DNA of 64,000 nt from Chryseobacterium sp. StRB126 (GCF_000829375.1 NZ_AP014624.1:2294001-2358000), one strand, 5' to 3'. Numbered from the stretch's first letter, positions 8,301 through 17,945 are shown. Numbers and translations: made by a program. Notes: generated by a model not told the origin, from the sequence alone.

Positions 8301-10072
8301 ATATTATGCTTAAGAACTATGGGGAAGCCAAATGTTCAAATCGTGGCGGAGACCAGATAGGAATCAATGGATGGTATGCCAATGGCCAGGCTTATGTTTA
8401 CTTACAGGGTGAACTTGGGATTAAAATCAAGCTTTGGTTCATCAAAAAGAAAATTCCAATCATCAAGGCTGGTGTGGCTGCACTTTTACAGGCTAAAGGG
8501 CCAAATCCATATTGGGTAAGAGGATATCTTGGCGGATATTACAATCTGCTTGGTGGATTGATAAAAGGACGTTTTAGATTTAAGATGGAGTTTGGTGAAG
8601 AATGTGTCCTTGAAAATTCATCAGTTCTTGGTGGCATGAAGATCATTACAGATCTTACTCCTAAAAAAGATGAAATGAATGTTGATGTTTTTGCTATTCC
8701 ACAGGCTACTTTTGGAGTTCGTGTCAATGAACCTATTGTGATTCCTGAAGATGATGGTGATCACACCTATAAAGTAGTAGTGGAGAAAATGACCATTATC
8801 GATGATCAGGGTAAAGAGATTAAAGGAACTATTGAATATGCCAATTCTAAAGACTTTGCCAACTTTATTTCCGATGATATTTTACCTCCGAATAAAACAA
8901 TGAAGGCCTTAGCGCAGGTAAGTTTCATGGAGAAAAAGAACGGAATGTATGAAGTAGTAATGGTTGATGGTCAGAAAGCAATAGAAATAGAGGAGCGTAT
9001 TTTTACCACTGGATCAGCACCGGAAGCTATTCCTTTATCAAATATAAAATATGCTTATCCGGTAGCAGAACAGGAAAATTATTATCAGGGCGAAAGCAAT
9101 AACGGCTACATCAAGCTGAAAAGAGGACAGGATTATCTGTTTGATGATCCGAATTGGAGCACTTCAACAATGTTTGCCGCAGATTCACCTGTAGAAAGTA
9201 ATTTCTCCTATAATACGGCGGATAATATTGTGAATTTCAAGGTGCCGGATCTTACCAAACAGAAGGATTATACACTAGCACTGATTGCAAAAAATAAGAA
9301 TGGATCTAATGGTGTTTCTGACAATGATACCGTAGAAAATACCGAGAAAACGGAAGAAAGCAATGACGGATCAGCAGTTTCTGTTACTACGGAAATCAAG
9401 AAGGCACAAAGTCTTTCTAAAAACGGGGAGATTGAAAGGCTTTCTTATGTATTCAGAACCAGTAAATACAATACATTGTCAGACAAGTTATCTGCTTTAA
9501 ATTTCAATCCGTTATGGATCAAGTTAAGCTCTGATATAGTTACATTACAGAATAATATGAATGCTGATGAATACTTTGATGCTACTGAGATCTCAGGTTC
9601 AAAGTATACGGATAATAAGCCATTAATTAACCTTACTGCGTTAATGGAAGATTCCTTTGCAGGTAAGTTTAAAGGACTTATCTACAATAATTATCCATTT
9701 GACGGATTAGAATTAAATAGAGCAGAAAGTGATGATGACTTTACAGGAATTCCACCAACAAATGCATTCCCGGTATTTACTTCATATATGCAGTATCTGG
9801 GTAATGATAAAGGGAATGCATTTTTGAAACAGACTTTCCCTTTCAAATACGACCTGTTCAGTTATTATAAAGCGGACTGGTATGAACTTGTTTCTAAAGC
9901 AGCATCCAAATATGTAGGCTCTCCTGAAACTTCAAGATCTCCACTCATTAATGCTTTACTGGAATCTACATTCGGAACGATTCCTTATGTAAAGTATAAT
10001 GTGAAAGCCAGATATATCTTACCGGGAGACAAACAGGGAACTGAAAAACAAATTAACTATGAATTCAAATAA
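5387..10072 (+). CDS. Giant exported beta-rich surface protein of the toxin locus
   Basis: A 1561-residue protein with an N-terminal signal peptide (KIYFIFIMCLLFVPTKAS, cleavage near residue 20). I do not recognise a named family across its length. The first 600 residues are beta-strand-rich, with repeated short amphipathic segments. Residues about 600-1070 are Gly- and aromatic-rich with many alternating strands (for example INGWYANGQAYVYLQGELG), which could be an elongated beta-solenoid or barrel. A Pro run (SPPPPVEV) lies near residue 910. The C-terminal 450 residues look Ig-like and end without a T9SS sorting domain. It is the first gene of a rightward series and precedes the 1508-residue carrier by 42 bases, so it is probably part of the same surface or delivery apparatus. 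Function is inferred only from context. Confidence 0.75.
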   Translation: MTKIYFIFIMCLLFVPTKASEYNKKDSLQLHKNFSFLNKPATNSLYEFPFDQFSGFVENDPENDKEIGKAMGAFKELEKSGHFTSTINPNDLTELPIGLKENKSNVEYSIVVTKAKFTPEYALINVYARITTPQQGAENGKKTLFFGAEDIKLSYGGKVIGDAKLSLLGDINMPFNQNQWMLTLEGGRINRDNGESVNDKTYVTMDCDGIKELSLKGNVQISRNLLVPLDAKGAVLPEIGNNGTNRVRGDFALKASDWNDILVKVSISPFAITSQVKSQDKGYFSFFVNNAILDLSDLRTDPSVQFPLYYNTHGYLIGGSESWRGLYVQTLNIGLPQEFKTEDHIDTRVSFEANNLLIDSYGVSGSFAANNVFPIERGVTNRENAWRYSLDKIGIDLAASKIVGANLEGKIQLPVQKNNDSSTNIPNYLGYRGAITEEQYLISVTTLNDINFDIWSAKATIAAGSSIEMRVKNKEFLPKAILNGSMAIAANSSADDNDPNSKKDADFKGIEFQGLTLQTKAPFVTVQYFGVKGEQKLAGFPASISNIVVVADGSQANLGFNVTVGLQEERFSATGGMMINGLIVSENNRQRWKYDGFNLTKLALNNVDIGVGKISGSLEIMRKDPLYGNGFKANLKAEITALSKITVEVAAAFGYSTFRYWGFEGSVKGLSIQATALKITGFTGGAFYRMIPDRELSMNPAYENRALVLKPDNTVGLALRAGIYGSIPTDKTIDIMAGFSISTNPNGGLANIGFIGEAVVMADLTKLVPGDALAGTQKKFKEMTGNSKFLSDLKNNKTVNTFLDTKMVDEQYPVTEKIDGAIYAKLAMNYDFNNSVFHASLDVFIDIAKGIIKGIGPNGRAGWAVVHIAPDEWYMHIGTPSDMIGLKVGFDSFYLQSSSYFMVGTRIPGSPPPPVEVAEILGLQVQDLDYMSNLNALGDGKGFAFGTHLKFDTGDMTALFLYARFQAGLGTDIMLKNYGEAKCSNRGGDQIGINGWYANGQAYVYLQGELGIKIKLWFIKKKIPIIKAGVAALLQAKGPNPYWVRGYLGGYYNLLGGLIKGRFRFKMEFGEECVLENSSVLGGMKIITDLTPKKDEMNVDVFAIPQATFGVRVNEPIVIPEDDGDHTYKVVVEKMTIIDDQGKEIKGTIEYANSKDFANFISDDILPPNKTMKALAQVSFMEKKNGMYEVVMVDGQKAIEIEERIFTTGSAPEAIPLSNIKYAYPVAEQENYYQGESNNGYIKLKRGQDYLFDDPNWSTSTMFAADSPVESNFSYNTADNIVNFKVPDLTKQKDYTLALIAKNKNGSNGVSDNDTVENTEKTEESNDGSAVSVTTEIKKAQSLSKNGEIERLSYVFRTSKYNTLSDKLSALNFNPLWIKLSSDIVTLQNNMNADEYFDATEISGSKYTDNKPLINLTALMEDSFAGKFKGLIYNNYPFDGLELNRAESDDDFTGIPPTNAFPVFTSYMQYLGNDKGNAFLKQTFPFKYDLFSYYKADWYELVSKAASKYVGSPETSRSPLINALLESTFGTIPYVKYNVKARYILPGDKQGTEKQINYEFK

Positions 10073-10114
10073 AGTTGAAGCTTTATCCGATAACTCAATA
10101 TAAAAACACAGAAC

Positions 10115-13100
10115 ATGATTAAAGATTGTTTTAAATCATATCTAAAAAGACAGCATTACTCTATAAAAGTCATTGCATTATTTTTACTGTTGATTTCAGG
10201 TCTTATGCCAGTGAAAGTGATGGGGCAGCAATATCCTGTCAAGCTGGTTCCTGTGGTTATTCCGCCTTATAGTCTTAGGCTTGCAGATTATGCAACCAGT
10301 ACAGATAATAAGCTGCAGCTGCAGGTTTTAATGACCGACCTTTTGGAACCGCAGCATCAGACGGGGATTAAATTTTCTCTGGAGGCAGGGCTCAATGCAG
10401 TTCCTATTGCAAGATCTAATGATTTTGTGGTGGGGATGAATCCTTTCACGCTTTATCCGGGAAACAATATTACCCTGACGAATGTAGATCTGCGTTCTCT
10501 TTTTGAATTACAAAACCTTGCTGGCATTAATGCTGTTCAATACTCAAAGCCTCTGGCAGATGGAGTATACCAGTTTTGTTTCCAGGCTTATGATTATTAT
10601 ACAAAGAATAATCTTTCTTCAAAAACATGTACCACCGTTTTTATGGTACAATATGATCCACCGATGCTTACCCTTCCGCAAAATGCAGAAAAAATACAGG
10701 CATTAGCTCCTTATGGAGGCGGTGGAGGGGTGGTATTTCAATGGATGCCAAGACAAATCGCTCCAAACACCCGCTATATTTTTACATTAAAAGAGCTTTG
10801 GGATCAGGGGCAGAGTCCTATTTCAGGTTTCCTTTCAGCTCCTCCACTTTGGAGAGAAGAAACTTATGCACCTACTTTATATTATGGAATAGATAAAACC
10901 CAGCTTATGCCGGGTAAAAGATATGCATGGCAAGTACAGGCAAAATCAGGAAATCCTGTAGTAGGTGCTAATTCTACAGATGATAACGGAGTTTATAAAA
11001 ATAACGGACTGTCTGAAATTTTCTATTTCGACTATGTAGAGAATTGTGCGGTGCCTACTTTGCTTATGGCTAAGAATATAGGTAAAGGAAGAGCAGAGAT
11101 CCGATGGAGTCTTGCAGGACAGCCGGGTGGTTTGTACAATGTTCAATACCGAAAAAAAGGGAGCAGTGCAGAATGGGCTACCCAGCAAAGTTATCAGGCA
11201 ACAGCCATTCTTACAGGACTTGAAGATAAAACAGAATATGAGTATCGCGTAGGAACTGTCTGTGGAAGCACTCAAACCTTTGGAGATACCAATCCAACGA
11301 CTTCAGGAAATAGTGCCGGAAATGCATATAGCTACAGTGGAATTCAGTTTTTCACAACAGATGGCAGCTCTTCAAATAATAATTATCAGTGCGGTATCAT
11401 GCCGTCAGTGGATATTGCCAATAAGAGTCCATTGCAGAGTATGCTGGGGAATAATGAAGTATTTACAGCCGGAGATTTTCCGGTAACGGTATTATCAGCC
11501 CAGGGGAGCAATGGTATTTATACAGGAACAGGCTTTATTGAAGTTCCTTATTTAGCTGATACAAAAATCAAGGTAAGCTTTACAAATATTAAGCTTAATA
11601 CAGATAAAAAACTGATTGAAGGAACTGTTGAAACCACTTACGATCCGACTGAAACAGCTGTACATTATGCTTCCGGCGGGCTGGGAGAAACTTTTGGTGA
11701 TGCCGGAGTAAAAGAGGTTACCGTAGATTATACGATTGTAGATATTAAATATACGGCAACACCACCTCCGGGAAAAATCACGGTGTTTGGTGATTCTGGT
11801 AATGGTGGGTCTCCAAGCCAGCAGGATTATCCGGGTGGAAAAGACTATGAAATTAAGGATAAAGACGGAAATATCTGGACGGTAGATGAAAATGGGAATG
11901 TTACCAAAACAGGCAAGGTTGCTGAAGGAGGAGCGTCCAATTCAACCAATACAGATGGAGTCTCCGGAAGCGGAAGTAATGCTGCTGTCAATCAATATAC
12001 AGCCAAAGGAATCAAAATAGAATGGAAAGAAGATGCTGCTGGTATGTTTGCATATGATACGCCGGAAAAAACGAAGCTTCCGACATCCAAATATCCTTCT
12101 GTAAAAGATGCAGAGAACAATACCATATATGTTCCTTATAAGGCTACTGTTAATAAGCAGACAGAACTGTTTGATGCGAAAGTAAGTATTTCCGATCCTT
12201 CCCTTAAAGATGGTAAAATTATCTTTAAAACCTTAGGAACAGGAAAAGCTATTGAAGCTACAGAGCTTAATAAGACAGCTACAGAAAGAAACTATCAGTT
12301 AAAACTTCCCGGTACATTTGATTATGCTGAGGAAGAGGTGATTGCGGTATTGATGCCAAAAGACAGTAATTCCAAGCAAAAAGTAATCAGCAGCTTCCGT
12401 CTTGTACACCTGAACCCTGAAGATATCAACGTGAGTTTGGTTCCGCTGGATGCCGCTTCACAATCTAATCTGCAGGCACAAAGCGCAAAACTGAATCAGA
12501 TTTACAATAAAATTGGAGTCAAATTCAATGTGAAACAGGAACCTGTTCTGGATATCAGTGCTATAGTAAGCAGAGATACTATTGATAGTAAAGATTCTGA
12601 ATTGATGAGTACTTACAGCCCTCAGCAGCAACAGATCAATAGCCTGTACAAAGGAACTGATGCAAGATATGTACTGTTTGTAACAGATAAAAAATCTTCA
12701 ACCGGACAAAGTGGATATATGCGTCTGAATGGCCAATTCGGTTATGTGTATGGAAATAGCCCTGCCAAAACAGGAGCCCACGAATTAGGACACGGCGTAT
12801 TCAAGCTGGAACATCCTTGGAAAGCCTATGGAACTCCTGAAAAAGGAACGAATCTATTGATGGATTATACTTCAGGAGAAGAACTTTCTCATCTGGAATG
12901 GAAGCAGGTCAATGATCCGGCATTTAAGCTGTATGCGTTCCAGGGACAGAGTAGTGGAGAGAGTATTTCAACTGAATTCAATTATATAATGCCAAATAAT
13001 AAACCATTTAAATTTGATAAAGCAGATGGTAAAGACAGTTCAGATGTAATTTTAGTAGCGAGTGATAATAATGGAGGATATCCAAATGGAATGCTTTATA

Positions 13101-14641
13101 GTTTCAAATTAAATGGAATCACTTATAAATATTCTAATGGAGAATTTAATTCTGAGAAAGGAATTTATAGGAACCGTTATGAAGATAAAAACCGAGATTA
13201 TTATTTTAGACTTGTCATTCAGGATACGAAAAATAAATGTATATACTATCTGGTGAATCGAAAAGTTCAGGATTTAAGTAATCCAATACTTACCCCTAAC
13301 AATAAGCCTATTAATGTATGTGCAGATAACCAACAGATCCCTATGGGTGGAAATGGTGATGATAATGGAACTGGTACAGAAACAAGAGAAGAAACTTTAC
13401 AGAAGGTTAATGAACTAATAGCCTCTAAATTAAGGGAAAAGTATCCTGAAAAAGAAGTTAAGTTTACTATTTTGGATGAAAAATCCCCTGATTACCAGCA
13501 AAAATTGGAAGAGGCTATTAAACAAACGAACTATGTAGTTGCTATAATGGATGAAGAAGGTAAAGTAAAAATAAAGAGCAGCTTTACTCTGCCGGAATGG
13601 TTAAGTAATGCGTTACCAGATATTGGTAAGGCTCCGGACGAGAACTGTACCAACGAGTACGTTAATGTTGGGCTTGAGAAATTACAGAATACAGCTCTTT
13701 ATAAAAATGCATTACGTTCTGAGCAGATTGTAATGGAGATGGGGGTGATTGGTTATAGAGGACTATTTGGAACATTATACTGTATGACGGATGAGAAGAA
13801 ATTTGTAAATGGCTCTAAGACTAATCAGTTTATTGGTGGTGCGTTGCATGAAGTGATCGCTACGGTGGATGTTGCAGAGATTGTGAATGGAGTTGTTTCA
13901 CTTGTGAAATCCGGAGCAGAGCAACAGATTATGGCACCTGTCAATTATTACAATAATCTGAAAAGTATAGCTCAGAAAGGAAGCGCAACTCCTGTGGAAG
14001 CTCTTAAGGTAATTCTGATTCCACCTTTAAATGCTCAGGTTGATGGGATACAAAAGGGAATAGAAATAGGTGATCAGTTTATAAAACATTATTTCACGGA
14101 ATGTGATAAAACCCAGTTAAAAGATGGTTCAGTAGGAAATCTTTGTTGGTACCGTTATGGGCAGATTACAGTAATGGTGATTCCTTTAGTAATAACAGGA
14201 GGCGAATGGGCGGTAACCAAAGTTGGGAAAATAGCAGAACTGGCAAAAGTGTCGCAGACATTAACAACCAATATTATAAAACTGGAAACCCAATTAGCGG
14301 CAAAAGGAGTAATATTAGCAGAAGAAGGAGCATACACCATCCTGAAAAATGCAGAAACCGGTGCGGAAATTACCCGTGTGGCAAGTAAAGAGACAGCACA
14401 GGTTGAAAAAGCATTACAGTCTTTAGCTATAGATGTTAGACAGATAGAAGCTCTTTTAGCAAAATATCCAAATCTTAAGAATCTTGTAGATCAGTTAGGA
14501 GACTTGAAACAGACTTTCCTACAGGATTTTGCAAAAGTAGATGAAGCTGTCATAATAGAACTTAGCAAACCGAACTCTGAACTTTTCAGTGCATGGAAGA
14601 ATTATAGAAGCAAAATAAAAACGGGTGTAATTTGTAATTAA
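10115..14641 (+). CDS. FN3/metallopeptidase toxin-carrier protein (TANFOR-like N-terminus)
   Basis: A 1508-residue exported protein; the hydrophobic signal spans about residues 19-38, ending VMGQ. The N-terminal 250 residues, starting QYPVKLVPVVIPPYSLRLAD, resemble the TANFOR-type surface proteins of Bacteroidota (from memory). A fibronectin type III domain lies at about 309-395. A metzincin-like peptidase follows: HELGHGVFKLEH at 889-900, with a Met-turn candidate at Met916 (LLMDY). Residues 1250-1508 look like the helical, Ala-rich pretoxin part of polymorphic toxins. They end with a junction-like motif (FLQDFAKVDEA to FSAWKNYRSK) and then stop after TGVICN, so no toxin domain is attached. 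The next gene (ATG 14646) begins 5 bases later with its own signal peptide and the same junction motif. The embedded peptidase may release C-terminal tips; that is inference. Confidence 0.78.
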   Translation: MIKDCFKSYLKRQHYSIKVIALFLLLISGLMPVKVMGQQYPVKLVPVVIPPYSLRLADYATSTDNKLQLQVLMTDLLEPQHQTGIKFSLEAGLNAVPIARSNDFVVGMNPFTLYPGNNITLTNVDLRSLFELQNLAGINAVQYSKPLADGVYQFCFQAYDYYTKNNLSSKTCTTVFMVQYDPPMLTLPQNAEKIQALAPYGGGGGVVFQWMPRQIAPNTRYIFTLKELWDQGQSPISGFLSAPPLWREETYAPTLYYGIDKTQLMPGKRYAWQVQAKSGNPVVGANSTDDNGVYKNNGLSEIFYFDYVENCAVPTLLMAKNIGKGRAEIRWSLAGQPGGLYNVQYRKKGSSAEWATQQSYQATAILTGLEDKTEYEYRVGTVCGSTQTFGDTNPTTSGNSAGNAYSYSGIQFFTTDGSSSNNNYQCGIMPSVDIANKSPLQSMLGNNEVFTAGDFPVTVLSAQGSNGIYTGTGFIEVPYLADTKIKVSFTNIKLNTDKKLIEGTVETTYDPTETAVHYASGGLGETFGDAGVKEVTVDYTIVDIKYTATPPPGKITVFGDSGNGGSPSQQDYPGGKDYEIKDKDGNIWTVDENGNVTKTGKVAEGGASNSTNTDGVSGSGSNAAVNQYTAKGIKIEWKEDAAGMFAYDTPEKTKLPTSKYPSVKDAENNTIYVPYKATVNKQTELFDAKVSISDPSLKDGKIIFKTLGTGKAIEATELNKTATERNYQLKLPGTFDYAEEEVIAVLMPKDSNSKQKVISSFRLVHLNPEDINVSLVPLDAASQSNLQAQSAKLNQIYNKIGVKFNVKQEPVLDISAIVSRDTIDSKDSELMSTYSPQQQQINSLYKGTDARYVLFVTDKKSSTGQSGYMRLNGQFGYVYGNSPAKTGAHELGHGVFKLEHPWKAYGTPEKGTNLLMDYTSGEELSHLEWKQVNDPAFKLYAFQGQSSGESISTEFNYIMPNNKPFKFDKADGKDSSDVILVASDNNGGYPNGMLYSFKLNGITYKYSNGEFNSEKGIYRNRYEDKNRDYYFRLVIQDTKNKCIYYLVNRKVQDLSNPILTPNNKPINVCADNQQIPMGGNGDDNGTGTETREETLQKVNELIASKLREKYPEKEVKFTILDEKSPDYQQKLEEAIKQTNYVVAIMDEEGKVKIKSSFTLPEWLSNALPDIGKAPDENCTNEYVNVGLEKLQNTALYKNALRSEQIVMEMGVIGYRGLFGTLYCMTDEKKFVNGSKTNQFIGGALHEVIATVDVAEIVNGVVSLVKSGAEQQIMAPVNYYNNLKSIAQKGSATPVEALKVILIPPLNAQVDGIQKGIEIGDQFIKHYFTECDKTQLKDGSVGNLCWYRYGQITVMVIPLVITGGEWAVTKVGKIAELAKVSQTLTTNIIKLETQLAAKGVILAEEGAYTILKNAETGAEITRVASKETAQVEKALQSLAIDVRQIEALLAKYPNLKNLVDQLGDLKQTFLQDFAKVDEAVIIELSKPNSELFSAWKNYRSKIKTGVICN

Positions 14642-14645
14642 CAAC

Positions 14646-15548
14646 ATGATGAGAATATTATTTAAATTGATATGGATTCTTTGCCTAGCTATTTACCAGA
14701 CAGGATTTTCTCAGTGTTGGTTTAGCGAATTGATAAAGGATTTTGATAAGAACCCGGCAGAATTCAGAAGCTTTATGAATACAGCTCCTGATGCCATGTA
14801 TGCGTATGAACAGCTTTATAAGGCTGGCAGATCCGGATTAAGACAAAATACACAAGCTTTGCAGGCATATAGCAATGCCATTAAAAATAATAAATTGCGA
14901 GAACTAGGATTTTCAGATGAACTATTGGCAAGAGTGAATGGTTATAATCCTGCAGCCTATGATGAAATCCTAACCGATTTAGATAAACTAGGTTCTACTT
15001 TACAAAGAAACAATACCAAACTAGAGAATTTTAATGCTACCATAAGTATTCTTACAGGAGGTAATGGTAATTACAGACAGGGGGTACACTGGATTATACA
15101 AGACTTAGGACAAGAAAGTTCCTTTGCCAGCAAAACCCTTATGATGGAGGTAGCAGTAGAAAATGCAAGAGAAACCTTCTCTTTTATAGATTTGGTATGC
15201 AAAGGATGTAGCAGAGCCGGTACAGATCTTATGATAGAATACAAATCTGGTCCGGGGAGTATTACGAGTGGTACGATAAAAAAACAGTTTATAGAAAGGG
15301 ATTTGTTTAAAGCCAATTCCTTAGATGAGATACAGTGGAGAACAAAGAATACCAATATATCTCCTGATAATTTGAAATCTTGGTTAAAAGATAATAAGAA
15401 TGCAATTAATGATATCATACAAGGGAATGATATTTCACTTTCTAATAAATATAAAGGCTATTTTAAAATAAATGAAAGATCAAATGTTGTAACAGATGTA
15501 CAGATAGATAATTTTGTTGATAACAATTTTTCTAAAATTTTTAAATAA
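14646..15548 (+). CDS. Secreted PD-(D/E)xK-like nuclease toxin, cassette 1
   Basis: A 300-residue protein with a signal peptide (ILFKLIWILCLAIYQTGFSQ), a junction region of about 100 residues (LIKDFDKNPAEFRSF, then YEQLYKAGRSGLRQN) and a C-terminal toxin-like domain. The latter has the spacing of a PD-(D/E)xK nuclease: Glu168/172/176 in an N-terminal helix, Asp194 and Glu198-x-Lys200 in GTDLMIEYKSG, then a helix KKQFIERDL and the signature SLDEIQW. Cassettes 2 and 3 share this arrangement. The last 65 residues differ completely from the closest copy at 17946-18500. Its TAA overlaps the ATG of the following gene by one base, so it is coupled to its candidate immunity gene. The nuclease assignment is by motif only; the target is unknown. 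Confidence 0.7.
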   Translation: MMRILFKLIWILCLAIYQTGFSQCWFSELIKDFDKNPAEFRSFMNTAPDAMYAYEQLYKAGRSGLRQNTQALQAYSNAIKNNKLRELGFSDELLARVNGYNPAAYDEILTDLDKLGSTLQRNNTKLENFNATISILTGGNGNYRQGVHWIIQDLGQESSFASKTLMMEVAVENARETFSFIDLVCKGCSRAGTDLMIEYKSGPGSITSGTIKKQFIERDLFKANSLDEIQWRTKNTNISPDNLKSWLKDNKNAINDIIQGNDISLSNKYKGYFKINERSNVVTDVQIDNFVDNNFSKIFK

Positions 15549-16534
15549 TGAAAGAAATTAAATATAGAAATTCGGGTATACTACTGATTGATAAAGATAG
15601 CGTATTTATAAAGTTTGGAGATGAAAATATTACTTTTTATAATAATTTCCTTGAGGAAAAATTTAAACTTAATACTAATAGATCTACTACTCATATTATA
15701 AAATCTTATGATAAGAAAATTATAGTTTTTGATGGAAATAGGAGTACTATTTATGATGAAGAAGGGGTGAAATTGGGAGAAGATAGTAATTATTATCTTT
15801 CATGCAATTTCAATTATGAAGTTTTTATTCCTGAAGATGAGGAGAAAATAGTAATTAACAAAAAAGATAAACTTATAACATTTCCATATGTGTATGGTGA
15901 GAAGATCTTTTCTCAAGATTATTATATACAAGTTCATCCTGATGAAAAATTTCTAAGAAATTATTCTTTAGATTCTGGTGCTGAAATATGGACAAAAGAA
16001 TTCACAGAGTTTTTAGATGCCCCTGCCACAGAATGCCAAAGAGAACTTGTGAAGTATAAAAGTCACCTTTATTTTATTGTTCATTCAGAAGGAGTTACCA
16101 AATGTATTTGTCTGGATATTCCTACAGGAAATGTGATAAAAGAATATCCAGGATTATACGGTCAGATGATTTTAGAAGGAGCCAATCTTTATTTTTTAAG
16201 CCCTGACCACATCTCTATTCTTAATACAGAAAAGCAAGAAGTAACCACATATGCTATAACCGATGTTTTTGAAACTACAGAAATCAAGCGTCTGTTGTTT
16301 CCCAGATGGGTTGTAAAGAATGGTATCATTTATTTTACTCAATCGGGGGGAGCAGATATGCATGCTGGAATTAGAGGAGCAGTGTTTGGAGCATTAGATA
16401 CTGAAAATTTGAAAATATTATGGTACGAAAGCTTACCTAAAGAACATGGTATTATAGGGACAATTCAGGTAGAAAATGAGAGGATCTATCTTCATACACA
16501 AGACAATACATTATTTATTTATGAAAAGGAATAA
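15548..16534 (+). CDS. Beta-propeller-like candidate immunity protein, cassette 1
   Basis: A 328-residue cytoplasmic protein (no signal) made of repeated short beta-strand units, such as LKILWYESLPKEH, GTIQVENERIYLHTQDN and TLFIYEKE, reminiscent of PQQ- or WD-type propeller blades. It starts inside the stop of toxin 1 (TAATG). The C-terminal half (about residue 190 on, from GNVIKEYPGLYGQMILEG) is nearly the same as that of the protein at 18481-19467. The N-terminal half is unrelated by eye. Position directly after a toxin and lack of a signal peptide argue for an immunity protein that blocks toxin 1 in the cytoplasm. The fold is inferred from strand periodicity. Confidence 0.65.
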   Translation: MKEIKYRNSGILLIDKDSVFIKFGDENITFYNNFLEEKFKLNTNRSTTHIIKSYDKKIIVFDGNRSTIYDEEGVKLGEDSNYYLSCNFNYEVFIPEDEEKIVINKKDKLITFPYVYGEKIFSQDYYIQVHPDEKFLRNYSLDSGAEIWTKEFTEFLDAPATECQRELVKYKSHLYFIVHSEGVTKCICLDIPTGNVIKEYPGLYGQMILEGANLYFLSPDHISILNTEKQEVTTYAITDVFETTEIKRLLFPRWVVKNGIIYFTQSGGADMHAGIRGAVFGALDTENLKILWYESLPKEHGIIGTIQVENERIYLHTQDNTLFIYEKE

Positions 16535-16540
16535 AAAAAT

Positions 16541-16966
16541 GTGACGGAGCGGATTGTAAATTATATAGGAAACAATGCTGATGAATTTGCCAACAAGACC
16601 ATTAAATTTGAAGAATATATCAGCAACGATCTTGGAGGACGATTTGTAGATGTAACAGATATATCCAATCAGTCAAAAAAAATCTTTTATGAATTCAAAT
16701 CAGTATCTAATGTGCCACCGGGGCATTTTGCAGAACAATTTATGAAAGATCTTACCAATGCTAGTAGCCTAGATCAAATCAAGTGGATATTTAATGGGGC
16801 TAAAAACCCTCCAAATTTTAGAACAAATATGATAAATGCTATTGATAATTTGCCTTTGACAGATGATTTAGCAGCTAAATTTCTAAGAGGTATAGATAAC
16901 CCCACTTCAAAAATGCTAAAAAAGCATTTAAAAGATAATTTTGATAATATTTTTACACTGAAATAA
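16541..16966 (+). CDS. Orphan nuclease toxin tip, cassette 2
   Basis: A 141-residue frame with a GTG start and no signal peptide or junction region. It opens in the same frame as the preceding immunity gene, two codons after that gene's stop. It keeps the toxin signatures: Glu24/25 in KFEEYI, Asp37 in GGRFVDV, Glu51-x-Lys53 in YEFKSVS, then EQFMKDLTNASSLDQIKW, the counterpart of KQFIERDLFKANSLDEIQW in toxin 1. It is therefore a detached C-terminal tip. Such orphan tips are known in polymorphic toxin loci as spare specificities that can recombine onto a full-length carrier. Whether it is translated alone is doubtful. Confidence 0.65.
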   Translation: MTERIVNYIGNNADEFANKTIKFEEYISNDLGGRFVDVTDISNQSKKIFYEFKSVSNVPPGHFAEQFMKDLTNASSLDQIKWIFNGAKNPPNFRTNMINAIDNLPLTDDLAAKFLRGIDNPTSKMLKKHLKDNFDNIFTLK

Positions 16967-16967
16967 T

Positions 16968-17945
16968 ATGAAGTTAGTACAATTGATTAAAGGTATTGTT
17001 AGTTTTAATTTTAATGAGTTTAGTAAGCTTGTAATTAAAAAATCTGATAATTCAGTTTATTTGGGAGATTTAAAATTTAATTTTAAAGGGAAACCATATA
17101 GTGTTTTAGCGAATAGATGCATTTGTGATATTAGCACCTATTATGTTGATATTTATGATTTGAATTTCGTGAAATTAATATCTATAGAAAAAGAAGGTGT
17201 TGTTGGAGCGAGTATTTTCAGTGATGCTATTTATTCTATTCGTTGGGAGGATGGGAACGAAAATGATTATGTTTCAATTTACCAAAATAATCAAGAATTA
17301 CATCGATATTCAGATTTTTATGGATTTCTAATAAATGAAAAAATACGATTGGTATATGATGGATTTAACTTCTCTAAATTTAAAATATGCTCACTAGAAA
17401 ATGAAGACATACTTTGGTCATATTCTCTTCCAGAGGGTTTCAATATTGATGGAAAGCCCCATTTAATTGATAATGTACTATTTTTTACAGGCTATAATGA
17501 ATTTCAAAAAAATCAATTATTAACAGGTTTGGACATAGAAACTGGAGCTGTGCTATGGCAAAATCACTACAAAATAACCAGTGAGCACCAATTTATACAA
17601 GCAACAGCATTTAATGAAAAAGACCAGCTATATTATGGTTTTTATAGCACCTATCAGATATTTAACCCTAAAACCGGAGAATTGGTTTTAGAAAAGGAAA
17701 TACCTGAGATAGCAGAGCATAAACTAGAACCTTATGTAAATGAAATCTATGATGATAAACTTTGGTTTGTGAGTGGTAGAGGATTAAATAAAAAATTTGG
17801 CTATCTTAATATCAGCACCCAACAAGTAGAATTATTACAAGATTTTCCACAGGAAGAAGACGAGTTTTTTGATACACCTGTCTATCACGAAGGTAAATTG
17901 TATCTGAGGGGGAAGCATTTTAATAATTTATATGTGTTTGAATAA
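16968..17945 (+). CDS. Beta-propeller-like candidate immunity protein, cassette 2
   Basis: A 325-residue cytoplasmic protein, starting one base after the stop of toxin tip 2. Strand-rich repeats with Trp and acidic turns (SLENEDILWSYSLPEG, GLDIETGAVLWQNHYK, HEGKLYLRGKHFNNLYVFE) match the propeller style of the cassette 1 and 3 proteins, but sequence similarity to them is low along the whole length. Length is almost the same (325 versus 328), supporting a common fold. Inferred partner: the toxin tip at 16541-16966. Confidence 0.62.
   Translation: MKLVQLIKGIVSFNFNEFSKLVIKKSDNSVYLGDLKFNFKGKPYSVLANRCICDISTYYVDIYDLNFVKLISIEKEGVVGASIFSDAIYSIRWEDGNENDYVSIYQNNQELHRYSDFYGFLINEKIRLVYDGFNFSKFKICSLENEDILWSYSLPEGFNIDGKPHLIDNVLFFTGYNEFQKNQLLTGLDIETGAVLWQNHYKITSEHQFIQATAFNEKDQLYYGFYSTYQIFNPKTGELVLEKEIPEIAEHKLEPYVNEIYDDKLWFVSGRGLNKKFGYLNISTQQVELLQDFPQEEDEFFDTPVYHEGKLYLRGKHFNNLYVFE

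Noticed and set aside
11262..11486. Alternative-frame peptides within the giant surface genes
   Set aside because: Shadows of strongly coding frames; no start context or conservation.
15071..15418. 115-codon minus-strand frame antisense to toxin 1 (also at 18032-18349)
   Set aside because: Present in both copies only because the toxin core DNA is duplicated; hydrophobic shadow frame without its own signals.
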